Shown here: positions 41,925 to 51,073 of the stretch, piece by piece | Position numbering within the stretch: position 1 is the first letter of the stretch | Layout: the number at the start of each line of letters is the position of its first letter | From: an uncultured Oscillospiraceae bacterium | GTDB taxonomy: Bacteria; Bacillota; Clostridia; Oscillospirales; Oscillospiraceae | NCBI GenBank assembly: GCA_934660965.1 | Contig: CAKUIM010000002.1 | Location: 1-64,000 of the forward strand | Reading direction: 5' to 3' | DNA: 64,000 nucleotides | The notes under the pieces: model-generated | Told to the model about the DNA's origin: nothing | Seen by the model: only the letters and a program-made list of their open reading frames with translations | The model's database searches: none | Position numbers and translations under genes: made by a program

Positions 41925-44228
41925 CTATTTCCGCACATCCAGCCGCAGGGCGATTACCGTCCGGTCATCCGCGCCCCCCTGGCGCTGCTGGGTGCCGGCC
42001 ATCAGGCTTTTGGCCAGGGTCTGGGGGGACAGGCCGTCAAACTCCTCCAGCTCTCTCAAAATCCACCCGTCCTCCCTGCCATTGGATACGCCGTCGCTGA
42101 CCATCACCACCACGTCCCCGGCGGCAAGCTCCAGGGGAAAGGCGTCCATTTCCCCGCCGGCGCACAGCCCCGCGGGCAGGGAGGTACCGCACAGCCGCTC
42201 CACCCGGCCGCCCCGGCGCAGGTAGCTGGGGGCCGCCCCCAGCTTGTAGAGGCACCCTTCGCCGGTGAAGAGGTCTACCCGCAGCAGATCCACCGTGGTA
42301 AAGCCGCCGGTGGCCTCCCCCTGCAGGGCAAGGGCCTGGCCCACGGTGTCCAGGGCCTGCTGTGCCTCCATCCCCGCGCGCAGGAATTTTTCCAGCAGGC
42401 TCAGGGCGCCGTCGCTCTCCCGCCGTGCCGCCGTGCCGCTGCCCATGCCGTCGCACAGCAGGACATATGCCTGTCCCGTCCCGTCCCGGAACCAGGCCCC
42501 CGTGTCCCCGCTGACCACGCCTCCGTCCTTCCCCGCGCAGGCCACCCCGGCCACCACCGTCAGCGGCTCCGCCTGGGCAAGGCACAGCACCCCCGGCCCC
42601 CGCCGCTCCGCCTTCAGCCGGCAGCCGAGCAGCTGCTCCAGGCGGGTGAGCTCCTCCGCCTCGCCCAGCTGTTCCACTCCCTCCCCCTCCAGCTCCGCCC
42701 GCAGATGGCGGCGCTCATCGGAAAAGACGGCGCACCGCCCCTCCAGTCCCAGGGCCGTCATGCGCTGCTTGAGGTGCAGCTGCCGCTTGGCGTCCACCGG
42801 GAGCTCGGCGGCCACCTCCGACGCTGCCTGCTCCAGCACCCCGGCCAGCTGGTCGTACTGGGCGCACACCGCCGCGCGGCTCTCCCGGATGCGGCTATCA
42901 TACATCCGCCGCTCCAGAAGCCGGTCCAGCTGCCGGTTGGTCTCCGCGAGAAAGCTTTTGAAATGGAGGCACCGGTCGGCAAAGTAGGGCGGGAAGTCCC
43001 CGGCGCGGGCGCCGCCCCGGTCAAGGATGCCGGGCAGGGTGTCGGCCAGGGCCCCCCGGGTGGCCTGGTAGTCCCGCTGCCAGCAAAGGCTGCCGTTTGT
43101 GCAGCTTCTGCACACCTTGCCTGCCGCCCGGTCGAAAATTTTGGCGGCGTCGGCGTCGTTCTCCGGCGGGGCGGCAGCCCCTTCAAGCCCCGCGGACACC
43201 GCCCGGAACGCCTGGGCCGCCTGCTCCAGCCTGCGGGCGGTGTAGCGCCGGGTGCGGCCGTCCTCCTCCCTGGCCCCCTCCTGCCGGGTGAGAGCGGAAA
43301 ACCGCCGCAGCAGCTTGTCCGGCACGATGAGCAGCAGCACCCCTGCCGCCGCCACCTCGTAGAGTACCGCCAGCTCTGCCCGGCCGCCGCCCCGGCACAG
43401 CACCGCCGCCCCCGCCGCAAGCACCCCCGCCAGCATGGCAAACACCCGGCCCTGCCGGGCGAAGATTCCCGCCGTCAGCCCGGAAAAGCCGTACACCGCC
43501 GTGCACACCGGCGCCGCCGCCCCGGCAAGGTCCATGGCAAGCCCCGCCGCCACCCCGGCCACGGCCCCGGTGCCCAGCCCGCCCCTCCAGCCCGCGGCCA
43601 GCACCGCCAGGGCGGCCAGCACCCGCCCAACGGATACCCCGGCCACCGTCACCCGGGCAAGGGTCATCAGAAGGGTCCCGCCCAGCACCAACAGCCCCAC
43701 CGTCTGCTGCACGCTGACGCGCCGTCCCGGCCGCCGCTCCTCCCAGACGGAGAAGGCCAGGCGGTAGAAGTAAACCGTCCCCGCCGTGAGGAGCACCTCG
43801 GCGGCAAAATAGACCGCCCGCTCGCGGCTCCACCCGCCGGCAGACAGATACACAAAGCCCACCAGGGCGTTGAGGGCGGCGGACACCGCCGGCATGAACC
43901 AGGCCGTGCGGGAAATGCGGAATTCATACATGGCCATGCCCACGGCAAAAATCATCATGGCCGCCGCGATGTAGCGCAGCGCCTCCAAAAAGCCCAGGAA
44001 GGACAGATAGCCGAAGGCGGCGCCCAGCAGGGCGGCAAAGCCCTCCGGCGCGGTGCCTGACACCCCCACCATGGCAAGGCCGAACAGGGAATGGCCGCCG
44101 AACACCTGCGCCCCGGAGAGCACCGCGGCGAGCAGAAAGCGGATGGCGCACTGGCTCAAGCGCATCAGCACCGGCACGCGCAGCGTCCTCCCCGCGCGGC
44201 GCTGGCCGCTGTCTTCTTTTGCAGTCAT
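41925..44228 (-). CDS. spoIIE: Stage II sporulation protein E (PP2C phosphatase)
   Basis: Forespore phosphatase that dephosphorylates SpoIIAA and so activates sigma-F; it also acts at the polar septum. At 767 residues it has a polytopic N-terminus (about ten helices, 20-300), a central regulatory part with a CRSCTNGSLCW segment, and a C-terminal PP2C/SpoIIE domain (about 550-765) with metal ligands in LLCDGMGSGTAA, VVMVSDGVSNG and GGADDRTVIALRL. ATG 44228 follows GAAGGAGG; the ORF above it is not conserved. A TATACT -10 lies at 44281-44286 upstream. Confidence 0.96.
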   Translation of the reverse strand: MTAKEDSGQRRAGRTLRVPVLMRLSQCAIRFLLAAVLSGAQVFGGHSLFGLAMVGVSGTAPEGFAALLGAAFGYLSFLGFLEALRYIAAAMMIFAVGMAMYEFRISRTAWFMPAVSAALNALVGFVYLSAGGWSRERAVYFAAEVLLTAGTVYFYRLAFSVWEERRPGRRVSVQQTVGLLVLGGTLLMTLARVTVAGVSVGRVLAALAVLAAGWRGGLGTGAVAGVAAGLAMDLAGAAAPVCTAVYGFSGLTAGIFARQGRVFAMLAGVLAAGAAVLCRGGGRAELAVLYEVAAAGVLLLIVPDKLLRRFSALTRQEGAREEDGRTRRYTARRLEQAAQAFRAVSAGLEGAAAPPENDADAAKIFDRAAGKVCRSCTNGSLCWQRDYQATRGALADTLPGILDRGGARAGDFPPYFADRCLHFKSFLAETNRQLDRLLERRMYDSRIRESRAAVCAQYDQLAGVLEQAASEVAAELPVDAKRQLHLKQRMTALGLEGRCAVFSDERRHLRAELEGEGVEQLGEAEELTRLEQLLGCRLKAERRGPGVLCLAQAEPLTVVAGVACAGKDGGVVSGDTGAWFRDGTGQAYVLLCDGMGSGTAARRESDGALSLLEKFLRAGMEAQQALDTVGQALALQGEATGGFTTVDLLRVDLFTGEGCLYKLGAAPSYLRRGGRVERLCGTSLPAGLCAGGEMDAFPLELAAGDVVVMVSDGVSNGREDGWILRELEEFDGLSPQTLAKSLMAGTQQRQGGADDRTVIALRLDVRK

Positions 44229-44321
44229 GGAAAAGCCTCCTTCTGTGTGCGGCCCCGTCCCGACCGGGCCGTTTTTCGCCAGTATAATCCAGGCGGAGAA
44301 AAAACATGGTCGGAAGCTGTC

Positions 44322-44350
44322 TTGCACTGCACGATTGCGTATGGTAAAAT
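44322..44350 (+). promoter_or_regulatory. Promoter of dusB
   Basis: TTGCAC (44322-44327), 17 bp, TAAAAT (44345-44350), 52 bp before the TTG start. Confidence 0.7.
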
Positions 44351-44401
44351 AAATACTTACCGAATCCCCCCGACACGGGGCTGATGATAAGGAGCGTCGC
44401 T

Positions 44402-45373
44402 TTGAAGATCGGCAACACCATCATAGACACCAAAATCGCCCTGGCCCCCATGGCCGGGGTGACGGACCTTGCCTTCCGCACCGTCTGCCGGGAGCTGTCC
44501 GGCTGCTACACCGTCACCGAGATGGTCAGCGCCAAGGCCCTGTGCTACCAGGACAAAAAGACCGCCTCCCTGCTCCGCCTGGGGCCCGGGGAACACCCCG
44601 CCGCCGTACAGATTTTCGGCAGCGACCCCGACTGCATGGAGCGCGGCGCGGCCCTTGCGCTGGAGCAGTCCGGGGCGGACATTCTGGACATCAACATGGG
44701 CTGTCCCGTCCCGAAGGTGGTCCACAGCGGGGACGGCAGCGCCCTCATGCGGGACCCCGGCAAGGCCGCGGCCATCGTAGCTGCGGCGGTGCGGGGCGCG
44801 GGCGGGCGCAGCGTCACCGTCAAGTTCCGCCTGGGGTGGGACAAGGGCTCCATCAACTGCGTGGAGTTCGCCCGGCGCATGGAGGACGCGGGGGCCGCCG
44901 CCGTCACCGTCCACGGCCGCACCCGCACCCAGCTCTATTCCGGCACCGCCAACTGGGACTATATCCGCGCGGTGAAACAGGCCGTCTCCATCCCGGTCAT
45001 CGCCAACGGCGACGTCTTTTCCGCCGAGAGCGCCGTGCGCATCCTGCGCTACACCGGGGCGGACATGGCCATGATCGGCCGGGGCAGCTTCGGCAACCCC
45101 TGGCTTCTGCAGCAGGCGGACGCCGCCGTCCGGGGCCTTCCCGTCCCGCCGCTTCCCCCCCTGGCCCAGCGCTGCGAGACCGCCCAGCATCAGTTTGAGC
45201 TGGCCATGGAGCAGAAGGGTGAAAAGATCGCCTGCCTTGAAATGCGCCGGCACTACGCCTGGTACCTCCGGGGGGTGCCCCACAGTGCCTACTGGAAGGA
45301 GCAGATCTGCCGCATCCAGTGCGCAGAAGATGTGGCGCGCATCACCGCCGGTATCCGGCGGGATCTGACCTGA
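44402..45373 (+). CDS. dusB: tRNA-dihydrouridine synthase
   Basis: FMN-dependent reduction of uridine in tRNA D-loops. The TIM barrel and helical tail total 323 residues. Motifs: LAPMAGVTDLAFR (N-terminus), DINMGCPVPKVV with the catalytic Cys, VKFRLGWDKGS, TVHGRTRTQLYSG, ANGDVFS and IGRGSFGNPWLL. TTG 44402 is preferred: AAGGAG sits 7 bases before it and overlaps the alternative ATG 44384. The sigma-factor gene follows 40 bp later and may share the transcript. Confidence 0.93.
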   Translation: MKIGNTIIDTKIALAPMAGVTDLAFRTVCRELSGCYTVTEMVSAKALCYQDKKTASLLRLGPGEHPAAVQIFGSDPDCMERGAALALEQSGADILDINMGCPVPKVVHSGDGSALMRDPGKAAAIVAAAVRGAGGRSVTVKFRLGWDKGSINCVEFARRMEDAGAAAVTVHGRTRTQLYSGTANWDYIRAVKQAVSIPVIANGDVFSAESAVRILRYTGADMAMIGRGSFGNPWLLQQADAAVRGLPVPPLPPLAQRCETAQHQFELAMEQKGEKIACLEMRRHYAWYLRGVPHSAYWKEQICRIQCAEDVARITAGIRRDLT

Positions 45374-45413
45374 CGCCGCAAAAGCGCAAAATCCAACGGA
45401 AAGGAGGCGTCCC

Positions 45414-45998
45414 ATGGAAGAGAATACCCTCGTTGTCCGGGCCAAGGGCGGAGACCGGGACGCCTTTGCCCTGCTGCTGACCCAATATGAAAAGCAGGTC
45501 TACCGCCACGCCCTGCGCATGCTGCGCCACCCCGAGGACGCCGCCGACGCCGCCCAGGAGGTCTTTCTCAAGGTGTGGCAGGGGCTGCCCGGCTTCCAGG
45601 GGGGCAGCGCCTTCTCCACCTGGCTCTACCGGCTCACCGACAACGTGTGCATCGACCTTCTGCGCCGGGAGAAAAAGCGCCGGGGGGACGCCTCGCTGGA
45701 TGCCGAGGGCTTCGCCGCCGCAAACGCCGTCTCCGACCCCGCCCCCTCCCCCCAGCAGTCGCTGGAGCGCCGGGAGGACCGCCGGGCCGTGGCGCAGGCC
45801 CTGGAGCGCCTGAGCGAGGACCACCGCCGGGTGCTCATCCTGCGGGAGCTGGACGGCCTGAGCTACGACGAGATCGGCGCCATTCTGGACGTGCCCGCCG
45901 GGACGGTCAAATCCCGCATCGCCCGGGCGCGGATGGCCCTTGCAGACTTTTTGCGCAAAAGCGGGAACTTTTCCGCCGGCCATCCGTCACAACAGTGA
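45414..45998 (+). CDS. ECF-type RNA polymerase sigma factor
   Basis: A 194-residue sigma-70 family protein of the ECF group: region 2 (about 20-90, LLTQYEKQVYRHALRML and DAAQEVFLKVWQGLPGF) and region 4 (about 125-180, LSEDHRRVLILRELDGLSYD, IGAILDVPAGTVKSRIARA). The two are joined by an Asp/Ala/Pro linker. ATG 45414 follows AAAGGAGG. It is immediately upstream of a zf-HC2 anti-sigma gene, forming a regulatory pair. Its target promoters are unknown. Confidence 0.93.
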   Translation: MEENTLVVRAKGGDRDAFALLLTQYEKQVYRHALRMLRHPEDAADAAQEVFLKVWQGLPGFQGGSAFSTWLYRLTDNVCIDLLRREKKRRGDASLDAEGFAAANAVSDPAPSPQQSLERREDRRAVAQALERLSEDHRRVLILRELDGLSYDEIGAILDVPAGTVKSRIARARMALADFLRKSGNFSAGHPSQQ

Positions 45999-46036
45999 AA
46001 CCAAACCACAAAAGCCGCAAAAGGAGGTGATTGACC

Positions 46037-46975
46037 GTGAACTGTCAGGAGGCCCTGGAGGCCATCAGCGCCGCCATCGACGGCGAGCTCTCCCCGGATG
46101 AGCGCGCCGCGCTGGACGCCCATCTGGCGTCCTGCCCCGCCTGCGCCGCCCTCTTGGAAGAGCTCTCCGGTCAGTCCCGCCTGCTGCGCGAGATGGACTG
46201 CCAGGTTCCGGAGGGCCTTTCGGCGCGCATCCTCGCCGACCTTCCCAGCCGGGCGGACGCGGGCACGGAGGGCGCGCAATCCAGCGTGACCCCCTTTCCC
46301 TCAAAAAAGCGCCCCGCCCTCTGGCGGCGGCTGGGCACCCTGGCCGCCTGCCTGGCCCTGGTAATCTGGGCAGGGGCCGCCTTCCTGCCCGGCACCCTCG
46401 CCGGCCGCTACGCCAACGCCGTGGTCAGCGGCACAGAGCATTCCTCCGGCAGCAAGGACGCGGCCCCGGCCGAGGGGTCCCAGATCATCCTGTACGCCCC
46501 CGCCGCGCCCAACGGCGGCAAGGGTGCGGACGGCTTCCGGGATGCCGCCCCGGCCCCCGGCGTCAACTCTTTCTTCCAGAAGAGCGACTCTGCCCCCGCC
46601 TACGCCTGCTCGCTGCTGCTGGACGCGGGCGCCGCCCCGGAGGAGCCGGAGACGGTGGTGCTCACCGGCACCGGTGAGCTCTCCGTCCTGCTGGAGTCCT
46701 GCTCCGAGGCCCTTCTTGACCGGGACGGGGAACCGGACGAGGCGCTGCTCTTCGATTCCGGTGCCGCCATCGCCGTCGCCCTGCCCGAAACGGAGGGCTG
46801 CGCCGGCTACGCCGTCAACGGCGTGTTTCCCGCCGAGGCGGGGGGATACGACATCTCCCTCACCCCCATCCCTTCCCAGCTGGAAGGGGCCGACGCCGCA
46901 GGCTACCTGGTGCTCATCGCCGCAGACGGCTCCCTCTCGCCGTCAGACACCTTCACCGTATCCATCGAGGACTGA
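46037..46975 (+). CDS. Zinc-binding anti-sigma factor, membrane-anchored
   Basis: A 312-residue partner of the ECF sigma factor. The N-terminal zf-HC2 domain has the H-x3-C-x2-C pattern in DAHLASCPACAALLEELS (about 26-43). A transmembrane helix follows (about 93-113, LAACLALVIWAGAAFLP), then an extracytoplasmic domain of about 190 residues rich in Gly, Ala and Asp, presumably the sensor. GTG 46037 is chosen because it sits 9 bases after the GGAGG core of AAGGAGGTG; the in-frame TTG 46031 is too close. Confidence 0.88.
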   Translation: MNCQEALEAISAAIDGELSPDERAALDAHLASCPACAALLEELSGQSRLLREMDCQVPEGLSARILADLPSRADAGTEGAQSSVTPFPSKKRPALWRRLGTLAACLALVIWAGAAFLPGTLAGRYANAVVSGTEHSSGSKDAAPAEGSQIILYAPAAPNGGKGADGFRDAAPAPGVNSFFQKSDSAPAYACSLLLDAGAAPEEPETVVLTGTGELSVLLESCSEALLDRDGEPDEALLFDSGAAIAVALPETEGCAGYAVNGVFPAEAGGYDISLTPIPSQLEGADAAGYLVLIAADGSLSPSDTFTVSIED

Positions 46976-46992
46976 CCGTTCTCCACCCCTTC

Positions 46993-47034
46993 AAAACGCC
47001 TTCGCAGGCCCGTGCCCGCGGAGGCGTTTTTCTC
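46993..47034 (+). terminator. Terminator after the anti-sigma gene
   Basis: Stem AAAACGCCTTCGC/GCGGAGGCGTTTT (one G-T pair) with a 12-base loop and a TCT tail. Confidence 0.85.
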
Positions 47035-47133
47035 TGCCGCACTCCCTTTTTTGCCCGAAAGTTTGGAAAACCCCTTTTTTTCTCCCGCCTGTTGGAGTAA
47101 AATAATACCACTGAATTTGACTGGAGGGTTCCC

Positions 47134-49203
47134 ATGGACATGTTCCGCGCCTGCCTGACGGCGGCCGTCAGGCCAACGCTCCCCGCGGCTGCCTCTGCCG
47201 CCCCCACCCTTGCCCAGCGTCTGGGCTCGGCATGGGACGATATCTGCTACGGCGTCTCCTGGTTTTTCACCCATATGGAGCCTGCCGGTATCTGGGCCAT
47301 CCCCGCCCTGGCGGCGGTGATCGGCTTTTTCGCCTACTACTGCTGGTGCATCAAGCCCAAACGCGGCTCGCTGGAATGGGTGGCCATGGCCGAGACCAAA
47401 AAGCGCCCCCTGACCCTCACCCTGCGCCGCCACCCCATGGAGAAAAAGGATATTCTGCCTGTCCTGCTGCTCACCGTGGTCTACGCCGCCACCGCCTTCT
47501 TCCGCCTGGGCGACTTCACCGCCCCACAAAGCTACGCGGTCTTTCAGGCCGACACCGCCGTGACCTTCTCCTTCGGTCAGGTGGTGGAGGTGGATGAAAT
47601 CTCCTACTTCACCGTGCTGGGCACCGGGCACTATACCCTCGAGTACTCCGCCGACGGTGTGAACTGGGGCAGCATCGACCTGGATCAGGCCTACAACACC
47701 CTTCTGAAGTGGCGTTTGGACAACCTCAATGAGACCGAGGACGGCACAACCCCCATCGGCCCCATCTCCGCCAAGATGTTCCGCCTCACCGCCGGCAAGA
47801 TCGACCGCCCGGAGGGGCTGTGGCTGGGCGAACTGGCGCTGTGGTCCCAGGGCCAGGCCCTCATGCCCATCTATGTGGACGACGCGGGCGCTGCCCTCTT
47901 TGACGAGCCGTCCCAGTGGACCACCGAGTCCACCTATATGAACTCCTCCTACTTCGACGAAATCTACCACGCCCGCACCGCCCTGGAGCATCTTAACAAC
48001 ATCTACCCCTACGAGGTCTCCCATCCGCCCCTGGGCAAGCTCATTTTGTCCCTGGGCATCCTGATGTTCGGCATGACCCCCTTTGGCTGGCGGTTTATGG
48101 GCACGCTGTGCGGCGTGCTGATGGTGCCGGTGCTGTACATCTTCCTCAAGAATCTCTTCGGGCGCACGTCGGTGGCCTTGTGCGGCGCGTGCCTGTTCAC
48201 CTTCGATTTCATGCACCTGGTCCAGACCCGCATTGCCACCATCGACAGCTACGGCGTGTTCTTCATCCTGGTGTCCTACTACTTTATGTACCGCTACCTC
48301 ACCGTCCCCGCCGGGCAGCCGCTGCGCAAAAGTGTCCCCTCCCTGCTGCTGTGCGGGCTGTTCTGGGGCATCGGCTGCGCCAGCAAGTGGATCGTCATCT
48401 ACGCCGGCGTGGGCCTTGCGGTGCTGTGGCTGCTGGGACTTATCTTCAAGGGGCGGGAGTGGAAAAGGCTCCGCACCCAGTCCCCCACCGCCCCCCTGCC
48501 CCGGTTCGGCGCCCACGCGGCGGGCATCACCGCCCTGTCGGTGGTGTTCTTCGTGCTCATCCCGGCGGCCGTCTATCTGGCCTCGTACCTGCCCTATGTC
48601 ACTGCCTGGGCCGCCCAGGCCGAGGGGCGTGAGGTCTCCCTCAAAAGCCTTTGGGACCTGATGTGGAACAACCAGGTCTTTATGCTCACCTATCATCAGG
48701 GCGTCCACACCCCCCACCCCTATGAGTCCTACTGGTACCAGTGGATTTTCGACGGCCGGCCCATCCTCTACTACCGCGACCTCAACTATGCCCAGACCCA
48801 GGGCATCAAGAGCCTGTTCGCCTCCTTCAATAACCCCCTGGTCTCCTGGGCGGGGCTGCTGGCATTCTTTGCCATGATCGGCGAGGTGATCCGGCGCAAG
48901 AGCGGCAAGGCCCTCTTTATCCTGGTGGCAATCCTGTCCCAGTTCGTGCCGTGGCTGCCCATCGGGCGCATTCTCTTCGCCTACCACTATTTCCCCACTG
49001 TACTCTTCCTCACCTTCGCCGTCGCCTACGAGATGAACCGGATTCTGGCCCGGCGCCGCGGAGGCTGCAAGGCGGTGGTGTACGGCTTTACCGCCTACAC
49101 CACGGCCCTCTACTTCATCTTTTACCCCGCCCTCACCGGCCTTTATACGCCGCTGTGGTATAATAGCCTATTCCTGTGCTGGTTCCCCAGCTGGCCCCTG
49201 TAA
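47134..49203 (+). CDS. Dolichyl-phosphate-mannose-type glycosyltransferase (PMT/GT39-like) with inserted beta-sandwich domain
   Basis: A 689-residue polytopic glycosyltransferase that would transfer a sugar from a polyprenyl-phosphate donor. A first helix lies near 48-68 and another near 103-118. Residues about 130-250 form a soluble domain (PQSYAVFQADTAVTFSFGQV, HYTLEYSADGVNWGSIDLDQ, AKMFRLTAGKIDRPEGLWLG) resembling an F5/8 type C/discoidin carbohydrate-binding fold. The catalytic loop follows (NSSYFDEIYHARTA with the Asp-Glu pair), then nine or ten helices. ATG 47134 follows GGAGGG. Its acceptor is unknown. Confidence 0.88.
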   Translation: MDMFRACLTAAVRPTLPAAASAAPTLAQRLGSAWDDICYGVSWFFTHMEPAGIWAIPALAAVIGFFAYYCWCIKPKRGSLEWVAMAETKKRPLTLTLRRHPMEKKDILPVLLLTVVYAATAFFRLGDFTAPQSYAVFQADTAVTFSFGQVVEVDEISYFTVLGTGHYTLEYSADGVNWGSIDLDQAYNTLLKWRLDNLNETEDGTTPIGPISAKMFRLTAGKIDRPEGLWLGELALWSQGQALMPIYVDDAGAALFDEPSQWTTESTYMNSSYFDEIYHARTALEHLNNIYPYEVSHPPLGKLILSLGILMFGMTPFGWRFMGTLCGVLMVPVLYIFLKNLFGRTSVALCGACLFTFDFMHLVQTRIATIDSYGVFFILVSYYFMYRYLTVPAGQPLRKSVPSLLLCGLFWGIGCASKWIVIYAGVGLAVLWLLGLIFKGREWKRLRTQSPTAPLPRFGAHAAGITALSVVFFVLIPAAVYLASYLPYVTAWAAQAEGREVSLKSLWDLMWNNQVFMLTYHQGVHTPHPYESYWYQWIFDGRPILYYRDLNYAQTQGIKSLFASFNNPLVSWAGLLAFFAMIGEVIRRKSGKALFILVAILSQFVPWLPIGRILFAYHYFPTVLFLTFAVAYEMNRILARRRGGCKAVVYGFTAYTTALYFIFYPALTGLYTPLWYNSLFLCWFPSWPL

Positions 49204-49260
49204 TGAATGAAAAAACGGCCCCCGCACAGGGCCGAGCTTTGGAAGGAGCAATGACCAACT

Positions 49261-49704
49261 ATGAAAATTTCCATCGGCTGTGACCACGGCGCCTACGCCC
49301 TCAAGGAGCACCTGAAAACCTACCTGGCCGACAAGGGCCACGAGGTGGTGGACTGCGGCACAGACAGCACCGACAGCTGCGATTATCCCATTTTCGCCCG
49401 GGAGGCCGCCCGCCTGGTGGCCGGCGGCAGCTGCCATCGGGGCATCGTGCTGTGCACCACCGGCATCGGCGTTTCCATGTGCGCCAACAAGGTCCACGGT
49501 GTGCGCTGCGCCCTGTGCTCCGACCCCTATTCCGCCGAGATGACCCGCCGCCACAACGACGCCAACATGCTGGCCATGGGCGCCGGCATCATCGGCAAAA
49601 ACATGGCCGAGCGCATCGCCGACGTGTTTCTCTCCACCGAGTTCGAGGGCGGCCGCCACCAGCGGCGCATCGACCTGATGATGGACCTGGAGGCGGATGG
49701 CTGA
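49261..49704 (+). CDS. rpiB: Ribose-5-phosphate isomerase B
   Basis: RpiB/LacAB-type isomerase (147 residues) interconverting ribose 5-phosphate and ribulose 5-phosphate, complementing rpe in this window. Motifs: IGCDHGAYALKEHL (5-18), CGTDSTDSCDYP, IVLCTTGIGVSMCANKVHGV with the catalytic Cys, and RRHNDANMLAMGAGIIG. ATG 49261 follows GGAAGGAGC. Confidence 0.95.
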   Translation: MKISIGCDHGAYALKEHLKTYLADKGHEVVDCGTDSTDSCDYPIFAREAARLVAGGSCHRGIVLCTTGIGVSMCANKVHGVRCALCSDPYSAEMTRRHNDANMLAMGAGIIGKNMAERIADVFLSTEFEGGRHQRRIDLMMDLEADG

Positions 49705-49722
49705 CCCTGCGCGCAAAGCAAA

Positions 49723-49758
49723 CCCCCCGGCGGCACATGCCGCCGGGGGGCTGTTTTT
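49723..49758 (+). terminator. Bidirectional terminator, rpiB / SLH gene
   Basis: Perfect 12-bp stem CCCCCCGGCGGC/GCCGCCGGGGGG with loop ACAT, tail CTGTTTTT; shared with the convergent SLH gene. Confidence 0.9.
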
Positions 49759-49763
49759 CCCGC

Positions 49764-51038
49764 TTATTCCGCGCGCTTCAGAAATCCGCGCAGCATCTTG
49801 GCCGCCTCGCAGCGCAGCGCCGTCCCGGTGGGGTCCATGCGGTTTTCGCCCTTCCCGGAGAGGATTCCCTGCTCCCGGGCCCAGCACAGGGCCGGCAGGG
49901 CGTAGTCTCCGGCCGCCGCGGCGTCGGCAAAGTCAAGGGTCTCGCTCTCGGGCGCGGGGCTGCCCACATAGCGCCATAGGATTGCCGCCAGCTGCTCCCG
50001 GGTGATGGGGGCGTCGGGCTCAAACCGGCCGGCGCCCACGCCCTCCACAATGCCCGCGCCGGAGGCCCAGCCCACGGCGGCGGCATAGTAGGCACCGCTG
50101 TCCACGTCGGCAAAGTCCCTGCCGCCCTCTCCGGCGGGCTCACCGGAGAGGCGGTGGAGCGCCGTGACCAGCATGCCCCGGCTCATGGTCTCGTTGGGGC
50201 CGAAGCGGCCGCCGCCCACGCCCTGGAGCAGGCCCCGGGCGGAGCAGTAGTCCACCGCGTCCCGGAACCAGTCCCCGGTCTTCACGTCGGAAAAGCTTTG
50301 GGCGGCGTTCACCACCTTGACGCAGCCGCCGTCCTCCACCGCGAAGCGCACGCCGTTCGACGCGGCGGTGTAGGGCAGGCTCTCCCACTGCCCGTCCTCC
50401 CCGGCAAGGTACAAAAGCGTCCCCGCCGGCACGCTCTCCAGGGGCAGCAGCACCTCCACCGCGCCCTTCCGGGGCACGCTGATGGTCACCGGCAGGGCCT
50501 TTTCCAGGCTCCGGCCCAGCTCAATGGCCCGGATGGGAAGGGACACCGCCCCCTCGCCGGCCCCCTCCACCGCCTCCTGGGACAATGTCACGCTCCAGCT
50601 CTGGCTGCCGGCCTCATCGGTCTCCAGGCTTGCCCGGCTGCCGTCGGCGCGGATCTCCGTCACCGTCAGGGAGCCGTCTGTCCGGCGGACCTCCCGGCGG
50701 ACGGAGCCGTCGGCGCTCTGGCGGGTGGTAGTGGTCTGCCCATCCCGCAGCCGCTCCACCGTGAGGATGGAGCCGTCCGCATAGGTGGTCACCTCCGTCA
50801 CCGTGCCGGTATCGAGGTTGGTGGCCGTGGTGGTGATGGAGCCGTCCGCGTTCACCGTGGTCTTGGTAATAATCCGGGGGGCCTCGGTGCCGCCGTTGGC
50901 CGCGTCACCGACCAGGCCCGGGTGCGCCGGCGCAAGGGCGGGGATATCCGCGCTGGTGTCCGGTGCCGCCGCGGCCCCGGGGATGAGCAGCAGGCACAGC
51001 GCGGCGGCAGCGGCAGCGGCATAGATTTTCCTTTTCAT
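49764..51038 (-). CDS. Secreted S-layer homology (SLH) domain protein
   Basis: A 424-residue exported protein. Signal peptide MKRKIYAAAAAAALCLLLIP with a likely cut after AAA; a repetitive Thr-rich beta region (about 55-150) with recurring xADGSxxxxx strands (VNADGSITTT, YADGSILTVE, RADGSRASLE); a middle domain; then three C-terminal SLH modules (about 247-424; FSDVKTGDWFRDAVDYC, FADVDSGAYYAAAVGWA, FADAAAAGDYALPALCWA) for anchoring to wall polymers. ATG 51038 follows GGAGGAA. Downstream of the large XpaC-like gene by 35 bp, so likely the same transcript. Confidence 0.9.
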   Translation of the reverse strand: MKRKIYAAAAAAALCLLLIPGAAAAPDTSADIPALAPAHPGLVGDAANGGTEAPRIITKTTVNADGSITTTATNLDTGTVTEVTTYADGSILTVERLRDGQTTTTRQSADGSVRREVRRTDGSLTVTEIRADGSRASLETDEAGSQSWSVTLSQEAVEGAGEGAVSLPIRAIELGRSLEKALPVTISVPRKGAVEVLLPLESVPAGTLLYLAGEDGQWESLPYTAASNGVRFAVEDGGCVKVVNAAQSFSDVKTGDWFRDAVDYCSARGLLQGVGGGRFGPNETMSRGMLVTALHRLSGEPAGEGGRDFADVDSGAYYAAAVGWASGAGIVEGVGAGRFEPDAPITREQLAAILWRYVGSPAPESETLDFADAAAAGDYALPALCWAREQGILSGKGENRMDPTGTALRCEAAKMLRGFLKRAE

Positions 51039-51073
51039 AGGTTCCTCCTGCGGCCCTCTCTCCGCGGCGGGCG

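Noticed and set aside
41694..44060. 788-codon open frame on the plus strand across spoIIE
   Set aside because: Antisense to spoIIE; Arg/Pro/Gln-rich shadow sequence that begins inside ridA.
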